Shown piece by piece: positions 37,479 through 44,269 of a stretch of 44,269 nucleotides of DNA. The stretch's first letter is position 1. Each line of letters begins with the position of its first letter. Below the pieces are notes generated by a model. It had not been told where the DNA came from. It saw only the letters and a list, made by a program, of their open reading frames with translations, and did no database searches. The position numbers were made by a program, and so were the translations under genes. Origin of the DNA: Bradyrhizobium sp. (GTDB lineage Bacteria > Pseudomonadota > Alphaproteobacteria > Rhizobiales > Xanthobacteraceae); contig NZ_JACRAW010000049.1 of assembly GCF_016213215.1 (NCBI RefSeq), forward strand, positions 1-44,269, in the 5' to 3' direction.

Positions 37479-38702
37479 CTAGGATGCCTTTAAGGCAATT
37501 TGAGGCAATAGGGTGGCGGCTCTATTTCGCGCTTTATGGTCAACAGCAATCGCATCATCGGCCGACCCGAGCGGCGCCAGATTACCGGACCTGATCCAGT
37601 CCTCGAGCGTCGCCTCGACCAGTCTTGCAATGGCGCCGAACCTGATCTTGCCGGCGATGAAAGCCGCGACTGCGACCTCGTTCGCAGCATTATATACCGT
37701 CGTCGCTCCGCGTCCGGTCCTTAAAGATTCGTAAGCAAGACGCAGCCCGGGAAAGCGCTTGAAATCGGGCGCCTCGAAGGTCAATTGCCCGATCTTGGCG
37801 AGATCGAGTTTCGCCGCGTGGCCCTTGATGCGGTCCGGCCATCCAAGGCAGTGCGCGATCGGCGTCCGCATGTCCGGCGCCCCAAGCTGGGCAACGACGG
37901 AACAATCGGAAAACTCGACCATGCCGTGGACGATCGATTGCGGATGCACCAGCACCTCGATCTCATCAGGCGTCAGTCCGAAAAGATACGACGCCTCGAT
38001 CACCTCGAGTCCCTTGTTCATCATCGACGCGGAATCGATCGTGATCTTCTGGCCCATGCTCCAGTTCGGATGCTTCAGGGCCTGGGCGAGCGTGGCCTGC
38101 TCGATATCGGCGGCCTTCCAGGTGCGGAACGGCCCGCCCGAGGCCGTGATGATGACGCGGACCAGTTCCTCACGATTGCCCGAGCTCAGCGCCTGGAACA
38201 GCGCGTTGTGCTCGGAATCGGCCGGAAGGATGCAGGCACTCGCCTTAGCGGCACGCTGCATGAAGAAATCACCCGCGCAGACGAGGCATTCCTTGTTGGC
38301 CAGCGCGACGGTCGCGCCGCGATCGACCGCCGCCAGCGCCGGTTTCAGGCCAGCGGCGCCGCTGACAGCTGCCATCACCCAATCTGCGGGCCTGGCAGCC
38401 GCCTCGATCACCGCGCTTTCGCCAGCACCGCATTCGGTCGACGTGCCGGCCAGCGCCTCCTTGAGTTCCGACAGCTTGGCGGGATCGGCAATTGCCGCGA
38501 AGCGGGCGCCAAATTCCCGGGCAAGCTTTGCCAGCGCCTGTGCATTGCTGTTCGCCGTCAATGCCTCGACGCGATAGCAGTCGCGCGAGGCGCGCAGCAG
38601 ATCCATCGTGCTGTCGCCGATCGACCCGGTGGCCCCGAGGACCGTCACGCTGCGCACGGCGGCCGCCGCAACCTTGTTGTTACGCAATGGAACTGCGCTC
38701 AT
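37479..38702 (-). CDS. dxr: 1-deoxy-D-xylulose-5-phosphate reductoisomerase
   Basis: Dxr makes 2-C-methyl-D-erythritol 4-phosphate, the committed step of the MEP isoprenoid pathway. The 407-residue protein shows the NADPH-binding [18 protein letters not shown] (about 19-36), [12 protein letters not shown], the metal- and substrate-binding [22 protein letters not shown] with the flexible loop, [27 protein letters not shown] (key parts) and a C-terminal helical domain. It starts four bases after the stop of cdsA and precedes rseP, so it is part of the same transcript as uppS and cdsA. Confidence 0.97.
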   Translation of the reverse strand: MSAVPLRNNKVAAAAVRSVTVLGATGSIGDSTMDLLRASRDCYRVEALTANSNAQALAKLAREFGARFAAIADPAKLSELKEALAGTSTECGAGESAVIEAAARPADWVMAAVSGAAGLKPALAAVDRGATVALANKECLVCAGDFFMQRAAKASACILPADSEHNALFQALSSGNREELVRVIITASGGPFRTWKAADIEQATLAQALKHPNWSMGQKITIDSASMMNKGLEVIEASYLFGLTPDEIEVLVHPQSIVHGMVEFSDCSVVAQLGAPDMRTPIAHCLGWPDRIKGHAAKLDLAKIGQLTFEAPDFKRFPGLRLAYESLRTGRGATTVYNAANEVAVAAFIAGKIRFGAIARLVEATLEDWIRSGNLAPLGSADDAIAVDHKARNRAATLLPQIALKAS

Positions 38703-38705
38703 GCT

Positions 38706-39551
38706 TCACCAAACCATAAGACCGCTGCCAATGCCATCCAGGCCGCGGCGTAACAGGCCGAAAATCGCGGCGATGACGATGGCGGCAACGAAGCCATCCA
38801 GGCGATCCATCAGCCCGCCATGTCCGGGAATCAGATGGCTGGAATCCTTGACGCCGAACCGCCGCTTTACCGCGGACTCGAACAGATCGCCAAGTTGGGA
38901 GATCACAGACAATAACGCCGCCAGCGCCAATAGCGGGCCGATCTTGCCGAATTCCAGAACGGCAAAACCCGCCGCAATGAGAAGGCTCGCGCCAGATCCG
39001 CCAAGGGCGCCCGCCCAGGTCTTCTTCGGACTGACCCGCGGCCACAGTTTCGGCCCGCCGATGATGCGGCCGGCGAAATAGCCGCCAATATCCGCGCCCC
39101 AGACCACGAGGAGGACGAACATCAGGGCGGAAAATCCGTTCGTCGGATCCTGCCGCACCAGCACGGATGCGACCTGCGCCGCGGCTGCGTAGACGAATCC
39201 TGCCGCGGCCCAGCCGCGCTTTTCCGAGGCCAGCAGCGCCACCCAGGCAAGCCCGAGGATGCCGAACAGGAATGCGACGTTAACCCAGCCGAAGTTGAAG
39301 CAGAAGCCGATGATCGCCAGGGCGACAATTCCGGAAACCATCGCCCCGACGTAAGCCGCGGCGCCGACCACCATCAGCCATTCGACATAGAGGCCGATCG
39401 CGGCCAGCGTCACCAGGCAGTTCCACATCCAGCCGCCGGCATAGGCAAGCGCAATGGCGAGCGGCGCCAGCACAAGCGCCGCAATCACGCGCATCAAGAG
39501 ATCGCGTGCGCCCTGCCCGGCCTGCACCGGCGCGGCTGTTTTCTCGCTCAC
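38706..39551 (-). CDS. cdsA: Phosphatidate cytidylyltransferase
   Basis: CdsA makes CDP-diacylglycerol, the precursor of all membrane phospholipids. The 281-residue multi-pass inner-membrane protein has about eight helices, and the C-terminal signature [39 protein letters not shown] (key parts [14 protein letters not shown] and [12 protein letters not shown]). The start is a GTG that overlaps the uppS stop by four bases (GTGA), a sign of coupling. dxr follows after three bases. The first 20 residues before the first helix are hydrophilic and Ala/Gln rich. Confidence 0.96.
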   Translation of the reverse strand: MSEKTAAPVQAGQGARDLLMRVIAALVLAPLAIALAYAGGWMWNCLVTLAAIGLYVEWLMVVGAAAYVGAMVSGIVALAIIGFCFNFGWVNVAFLFGILGLAWVALLASEKRGWAAAGFVYAAAAQVASVLVRQDPTNGFSALMFVLLVVWGADIGGYFAGRIIGGPKLWPRVSPKKTWAGALGGSGASLLIAAGFAVLEFGKIGPLLALAALLSVISQLGDLFESAVKRRFGVKDSSHLIPGHGGLMDRLDGFVAAIVIAAIFGLLRRGLDGIGSGLMVW

Positions 39552-40306
39552 GAGGCTGTTTTCGCTGCCAGGCCGCCAAAACGGCGCTCGCGCCTGGCGT
39601 ATTCGGCTATCGCGCCTTCAAGTGCCGCCTTGTCGAAATCCGGCCAATGGATCGGCAGGAACACGAGTTCGCTATAAGCCGACTGCCACATCAGGAAATT
39701 GGAAAGTCGTTGTTCGCCGCTCGTGCGGATGATCAGATCAGGATCGGGAATATCGGGTGCATCGAGATAATGGCCCAGCGTGTCCGCATCGATCGATGAA
39801 GGATCGCGCCTGCCTTCGGCGACCTCGCGGGCGAGCCGCTGCGCGGCCCTCGCGATCTCCTGTCGCGACCCATAGTTGAAGGCAACGATAAGGTTGAGCT
39901 TCGTATTGTCGCGTGTGAGCTCCTCCGCTTCATTGAGCAGCGCGCAGATGTCGGACTCAAGCCCTGCTCGCTCGCCGATGACACGCACCCTTACTCCGTC
40001 GCCGTGAAGCGTGGCGAGGTCGTTGCGAATGAATCGGCGCAGCAGGCCGAACAGATCGCCGATCTCGCTCGCCGGGCGCGACCAGTTCTCCGAACTGAAT
40101 GAAAAGATCGTCAGGTATCGAATGCCGAGATCGTGGGCTGCGCGCACGACACGGCGAAGGGCCTCGACGCCGCGACGATGGCCCTCGGCGCGCGGCAACC
40201 CGCGGGCCGCCGCCCACCGTCCGTTGCCATCCATGATGATGGCAACATGCACGGGGCCGTCGGACCGATCCGGTCCTTGCGTGACAGGCGCGGCAGCATT
40301 CGACAT
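39548..40306 (-). CDS. uppS: Undecaprenyl diphosphate synthase
   Basis: UppS makes the C55 lipid carrier for peptidoglycan and polysaccharide synthesis. The 252-residue cis-prenyltransferase shows the catalytic Asp26 in [46 protein letters not shown] (key parts), [11 protein letters not shown] and the C-terminal [23 protein letters not shown], the substrate-binding signature. I start at [11 protein letters not shown]; a longer frame upstream lies in frr. It begins 13 bases after frr and overlaps cdsA by four bases. Confidence 0.97.
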   Translation of the reverse strand: MSNAAAPVTQGPDRSDGPVHVAIIMDGNGRWAAARGLPRAEGHRRGVEALRRVVRAAHDLGIRYLTIFSFSSENWSRPASEIGDLFGLLRRFIRNDLATLHGDGVRVRVIGERAGLESDICALLNEAEELTRDNTKLNLIVAFNYGSRQEIARAAQRLAREVAEGRRDPSSIDADTLGHYLDAPDIPDPDLIIRTSGEQRLSNFLMWQSAYSELVFLPIHWPDFDKAALEGAIAEYARRERRFGGLAAKTAS

Positions 40307-40319
40307 TCGAGAAGCTTCT

Positions 40320-40883
40320 CTACACCGTGAGGATTTCTTTTTCCTTGGCCGCCAGGATCTGGTCGATTTCCGCGATGGTCCCGTCGGTTGCCTTCTGCAC
40401 GTCAGCCGCAAGGCGCTCCTGGTCGTCCTCGGACATCTCGTGATTCTTCTCGAGTTTCTTGAGAACGTCGAGTCCGTCGCGGCGAACGTGACGCGCCGCG
40501 ACCTTCGCCGCCTCGGCGTACTTGTGCGCCACCTTCACCAGTTCCTTGCGGCGCTCCTCATTGAGTTCGGGAATGCGGAGGCGGAGCACCTGGCCTTCCG
40601 TCGCGGGGCTCAAGCCGAGATTGGAGTCGACGATGGCCTTCTCGACGGCCTTGACCATTGACTTGTCCCAGACCTGGACGGAGATCAGCCGCGGCTCCGG
40701 CACGCTGATGGTGGCGAGCTGGTTCAGCGGCATGTGCGTGCCGTAGGCGTCGACCTGAACAGGATCCAGCATCGAGGTTGAGGCTCGTCCCGTTCGCAGG
40801 CCGCCGAGTTCGTGCTTGAGAGATTGGACGGCGCCCTGCATGCGGCGTTTCAATTCGTTGATGTCGAAATTACCCGTGGGCAT
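40320..40883 (-). CDS. frr: Ribosome recycling factor
   Basis: Frr splits the post-termination ribosome together with EF-G. The 187-residue protein matches the family length and begins [26 protein letters not shown], followed by the conserved [47 protein letters not shown] and [41 protein letters not shown] (key parts named). A strong AAGGAGAG lies five bases before the chosen ATG, so the longer upstream frame is rejected. It follows pyrH by 56 bases and precedes uppS by 13. Confidence 0.97.
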   Translation of the reverse strand: MPTGNFDINELKRRMQGAVQSLKHELGGLRTGRASTSMLDPVQVDAYGTHMPLNQLATISVPEPRLISVQVWDKSMVKAVEKAIVDSNLGLSPATEGQVLRLRIPELNEERRKELVKVAHKYAEAAKVAARHVRRDGLDVLKKLEKNHEMSEDDQERLAADVQKATDGTIAEIDQILAAKEKEILTV

Positions 40884-40939
40884 CACGCTCTCCTTCAGAA
40901 ACTTTCCGTGGGCGACATCGTCCAGCGCCCACACGCCGC

Positions 40940-41656
40940 TCAGCCGGCAACGATCGTCCCGCGACCGCTGCCGCGCAGAATGGCGCCAATCGATCCTGGT
41001 TCGGCGATCGAGAACACGATGATAGGCAGTGACGTCTCGCGGGCAAGCGCGAATGCGGTGGCGTCCATGACCTTGTAGCCGCCCTCCACCGCCTGCGAAT
41101 GCGTCAGGCGGTCGAATCGTTTGGCGGCAGGATCCTTCTTGGGATCTGCGGAGTAGACGCCGTCGACGTTGGTCGCCTTGAGAACGGCCTGCGCCCCGAT
41201 CTCGGCGGCCCGCAACACCGCCGTCGTGTCCGTGGTGAAAAACGGATTCCCGGTGCCGCCGCCCAGAAGCACGATCCGGCCTTCGGCGAGATAGTTGTGC
41301 GCTGCAGCGCGGGTGAACAGTTCGGATATCTCGGGCATGACAAACGCCGAAAGCATCCGCGCCGGCGCTCCCTTGCGCTCAAGGGCGGCCTCCAGCGCAA
41401 GGCAGTTCAGGATGGTCGCAAGCATGCCCATGGTGTCGCCGGTCGGCCGCGACACGCCGCTCGAGGATACCGCCACGCCGCGAACGATATTTCCGCCGCC
41501 GATCACGACGGCGACCTCGACGCCAAGGTGGCGCGCGGCGATCAGATCGTCCGCGACACGGTCGACGGTCGGCTGGTCAATGCCGAAGCCCTGCTTTCCT
41601 GCGAGATATTCGCCGGACAGCTTGACCACCACGCGACGATAGACCGGACCAGCCAT
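40940..41656 (-). CDS. pyrH: Uridylate kinase (UMP kinase)
   Basis: PyrH phosphorylates UMP to UDP. The 238-residue amino-acid-kinase-fold protein shows [14 protein letters not shown] (8-21), [13 protein letters not shown] near residue 52, [23 protein letters not shown] near residue 77 and [25 protein letters not shown] near residue 135 (key parts). The bacterial hexameric UMP kinase family is clear. It lies between tsf and frr, the canonical order. The 63-base gap from tsf contains a perfect GC-rich hairpin. Confidence 0.97.
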   Translation of the reverse strand: MAGPVYRRVVVKLSGEYLAGKQGFGIDQPTVDRVADDLIAARHLGVEVAVVIGGGNIVRGVAVSSSGVSRPTGDTMGMLATILNCLALEAALERKGAPARMLSAFVMPEISELFTRAAAHNYLAEGRIVLLGGGTGNPFFTTDTTAVLRAAEIGAQAVLKATNVDGVYSADPKKDPAAKRFDRLTHSQAVEGGYKVMDATAFALARETSLPIIVFSIAEPGSIGAILRGSGRGTIVAG

Positions 41657-41682
41657 GATCGCCTTCCCTTCCGGGGCGCAGC

Positions 41683-41705
41683 TTCCGGCGGCAAACGCCG
41701 GAAGG
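41683..41705 (-). terminator. GC-rich hairpin between tsf and pyrH
   Basis: CTTCCGGCG and CGCCGGAAG pair perfectly over nine bases around the loop GCAAA, 14 bases after the tsf stop. No U-run follows, so it is more likely a partial terminator or a 3' end stabiliser that lowers pyrH expression relative to rpsB-tsf. Confidence 0.5.
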
Positions 41706-41719
41706 GATGGACCCGGCGC

Positions 41720-42643
41720 TTACTTCTTGCCGCTGGCAGCGGCGACTTCTGCAGCGAAGTCGGATTCCTGCTTCTCGATTCCCTCGCCGAGAGCATAGCG
41801 CACAAAGCCCGTGATCTTCACTGGCCCGCCGATTTTCCCCTCGGCTTCCTTCACCGCCTGCGCCACCGACTTGCCGGTATCGTGAATGAAGGCCTGCTCG
41901 AGCAGGCAGACTTCCTTGTAATAGGTCTTCAGGCCGGACTCGACGATCTTTTCGATCACGTTCTCCGGCTTGCCCTGCTGGCGATACTTGTCGGCCAGCA
42001 CGTCCTTTTCGCGCCTGACGAGGGAGGGATCGAGCCCCGCCGGATCCAGCGCCAGCGGATTGGCGGCCGCAACGTGCATGGCGAGCTGCCGGCCGAGCTG
42101 GGAGAGCTCGTCGGCCTTGCCGGACGATTCCAGGGCAACAATCACGCCCATCTTGCCCGCGCCCTCGGTGGCGGCGTTGTGGACATAGCTAGACACCACA
42201 CCCTTGCCGACTTCGAGCGAAGCGGCGCGGCGCAGGGTCATGTTCTCACCGATGGTAGCAATCGCGTCGGCAATCGCAGCCTCGACGTTGACCTCACCGA
42301 TCTTGGCTGCCTTGATCTTGTCGATGTCGGTGCCGACTTGGATGGCCACCTGGGCGATCATCTTGACCAGACCCTGGAACTGGTCGTTACGCGCGACGAA
42401 ATCTGTCTCGGAGTTGACCTCGACCACGACGCCCTTTGTTCCCGACGTCAGCGCCCCGATCAGCCCTTCGGCCGCGACGCGACCAGCCTTCTTCGCCGCC
42501 TTGGATAGGCCCTTCTTGCGCAGCCAGTCCTGGGCCGCCTGCATATCGCCACCGGTCTCGGTCAGCGCTGCCTTGCAGTCCATCATTCCCGCGCCGGTCG
42601 ACTCGCGCAGGTCCTTGACCATCGCCGCTGTAATCGTTGCCAT
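41720..42643 (-). CDS. tsf: Translation elongation factor Ts
   Basis: EF-Ts recycles EF-Tu from the GDP to the GTP form. The 307-residue protein begins [36 protein letters not shown], where [15 protein letters not shown] is the family signature; [13 protein letters not shown] follows near residue 80, and the dimerisation and C-terminal modules follow. I start at [10 protein letters not shown] because AGAAGGG lies about 7 bases before it; the longer frame upstream is not supported. It lies 111 bases after rpsB, with a hairpin in the gap. Confidence 0.97.
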   Translation of the reverse strand: MATITAAMVKDLRESTGAGMMDCKAALTETGGDMQAAQDWLRKKGLSKAAKKAGRVAAEGLIGALTSGTKGVVVEVNSETDFVARNDQFQGLVKMIAQVAIQVGTDIDKIKAAKIGEVNVEAAIADAIATIGENMTLRRAASLEVGKGVVSSYVHNAATEGAGKMGVIVALESSGKADELSQLGRQLAMHVAAANPLALDPAGLDPSLVRREKDVLADKYRQQGKPENVIEKIVESGLKTYYKEVCLLEQAFIHDTGKSVAQAVKEAEGKIGGPVKITGFVRYALGEGIEKQESDFAAEVAAASGKK

Positions 42644-42726
42644 GTGAAAACCCTTCTTGCCTGCCGGGCGAAAGCGGCGCGGCCTTGCCGCCGCCGTCCA
42701 CCCCAGGATTCGCATTCATGAAATGG

Positions 42727-42747
42727 TGGCCGGAGGAGTTCCGGCCA
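42727..42747 (-). terminator. Hairpin in the rpsB-tsf gap (attenuator-like)
   Basis: TGGCCGGA and TCCGGCCA form a perfect 8-bp stem around a 5-base loop, seven bases after the rpsB stop on the minus strand. It is followed by CCATTTCATG, a weak U-run. Partial termination between rpsB and tsf is known in E. coli, and this hairpin could do the same here. Confidence 0.5.
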
Positions 42748-42754
42748 ACCTCGG

Positions 42755-43753
<999 letters not shown>

Positions 43754-43859
43754 TGGTAAATTCTCCGGTTGGTTCCTCCGGAAACGTGTGAGCAAACGGA
43801 GCCTTCTCGGCCCGGCTGCCACCGGACGGCCTTTTGAGCCATGTTTCCGTGTGAGATGG

Positions 43860-43892
43860 CGCGCTATATAGCGCGATTTCGGCCAGAAGCAA
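43860..43892 (-). promoter_or_regulatory. Probable rpsB-tsf promoter with a 16-bp palindrome
   Basis: On the minus strand TTGCTT (43892-43887) is followed by GCTATA (43872-43867) after 14 bases, or by TATATA (43870-43865) after 16 bases; the first fits the alphaproteobacterial TTG-N-GCTANA type. CGCGCTATATAGCGCG at 43860-43875 is a perfect palindrome covering the -10 box. About 100 bases of leader follow before rpsB. Confidence 0.55.
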
Positions 43893-43918
43893 GGAAATAA
43901 GGCCCCTTTCGGGGCCTT
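43889..43918 (-). terminator. Intrinsic terminator of the proline-rich protein gene
   Basis: AAGGCCCC and GGGGCCTT form an 8-bp stem around a 4-base loop. On the minus strand it is followed by ATTTCCTT. It lies 28 bases after the stop of the gene at the right edge and just upstream of the rpsB promoter, so it insulates rpsB. Confidence 0.8.
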
Positions 43919-43946
43919 ACCTTTCCTGACTGCTGGGCCGGGAATG

Positions 43947-44269
43947 TCAGCACCGCGGCACGTTGGGCGGGCATTTCTTGACTGCCGCAGCCGCGGGGGG
44001 CGGCGGAGGCGCTGCGACCCGTGGCGGCGGAGGCGGAGGCGCTGCCATCCGTGGTGGCGGAGGCGGCGGCGCGGCCATCCGCGGCGGCGGCGGCGGCGCT
44101 GCCATCCGTGGCGGTGGAGGCGGCGGCGCGGCCATCCGTGGCGGTGGAGGCGGCGGCGCGGCGATCCGTGGCGGTGGAGGCGGCGGCGCGGCCATCCGTG
44201 GCGGTGGAGGCGGCGCCGATACCCGCGGCGGCGGCGGAGGCGCGGCGACCCGTGGTGGCGGAGGCGGCG
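43947..44269 (-). CDS. Proline-rich decapeptide-repeat protein, C-terminal part, partial
   Basis: The frame is open to the right edge and ends at the stop at 43947-43949. About 107 residues are visible. Most are tandem 10-residue units of the type [10 protein letters not shown] (x is Met, Ile or Val), about nine copies with small changes. The C-terminus is [15 protein letters not shown], with two cysteines close to the end. There is no clear start inside the window; an internal ATG at 44193-44195 is one of the repeat Met codons and not a likely start. Proline-rich repeat proteins of this kind are often exported or wall-spanning, but no signal peptide is in view and I cannot name a family. A good terminator follows. 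Confidence 0.7.
   Translation of the reverse strand, partial: PPPPPRVAAPPPPPRVSAPPPPPRMAAPPPPPPRIAAPPPPPPRMAAPPPPPPRMAAPPPPPRMAAPPPPPPRMAAPPPPPPRVAAPPPPPAAAAVKKCPPNVPRC
43990..44269. repeat. 30-bp coding tandem repeats
   Basis: Near-identical 30-bp units such as those at 44131-44160 and 44161-44190 are arrayed head to tail without spacers and encode the proline-rich decapeptides of the gene at the right edge. Some units are 27 bp because one Pro codon is missing, a sign of slippage or recombination. Confidence 0.85.

Noticed and set aside
43990..44269. 30-bp periodic repeat resembling a CRISPR array at first sight
   Set aside because: The units are contiguous with no spacers, read as one coding frame of proline-rich decapeptides, and no cas gene is near.

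Overview
The window comes from a high-GC alphaproteobacterium, most likely Bradyrhizobium or a close relative (Nitrobacteraceae). This rests on the gene order rpsB-tsf-pyrH-frr-uppS-cdsA-dxr-rseP-bamA-lpxD-fabZ-lpxA-lpxI-lpxB next to gltA and gltX, on LpxI rather than LpxH in lipid A synthesis, on a GAAC-N7-GAAC type alphaproteobacterial SOS box before lexA, and on several protein sequences that look Bradyrhizobium-like to me. It is chromosomal and mostly core. I see no phage, transposase, CRISPR array, rRNA or tRNA.

Layout. Positions 1-407 hold the N-terminus of a membrane sensor that runs off the left edge. Positions 553-6304 (minus strand) carry an MFS transporter, kdsA, a NIPSNAP protein, pyrG, secG and tpiA. 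Positions 6542-10807 (plus) carry ppiD, trpD, trpC and moaC. Positions 10918-15474 are an accessory block between moaC and moeA: a CtpA-type protease and an Old Yellow Enzyme on the minus strand, and an alpha-hydroxy-acid oxidase plus a HAD phosphatase on the plus strand. Positions 15596-18402 hold moeA, lexA and a small unknown gene. Positions 18444-25573 (minus) hold comEC, an orphan and divergent heme-copper oxidase subunit I, an NTF2/SnoaL-like protein, glnS and a flavodoxin-fold quinone reductase. gltX and gltA follow on the plus strand and end at a strong bidirectional terminator. From 28627 to 43753 the minus strand is one long run for translation factors, isoprenoid, phospholipid and lipid A precursors and outer-membrane assembly. 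It is broken once, between fabZ and lpxA, by a plus-strand gene for a secreted KTSC-domain protein. The right edge holds the C-terminus of a proline-rich repeat protein.

How the genes work together. KdsA, LpxD, FabZ, LpxA, LpxI and LpxB build lipid A and its Kdo; BamA and PpiD serve outer-membrane protein folding; RseP is envelope proteolysis; Dxr, UppS and CdsA supply isoprenoid, lipid carrier and phospholipid precursors; RpsB, Tsf, Frr and PyrH serve translation and pyrimidines; MoaC and MoeA serve the molybdenum cofactor; TrpD and TrpC serve tryptophan.

Most worth a second look: the orphan oxidase subunit I, which lacks the usual helix-VI Glu, the K-channel Lys and part of the subunit II metal site; an imperfect repeat of about 62-65 bp on both sides of that gene; the KTSC gene inside the lpx run; the Old Yellow Enzyme with His in place of the redox-tuning Cys; the paired SOS boxes before lexA; and the repeat protein at the right edge.
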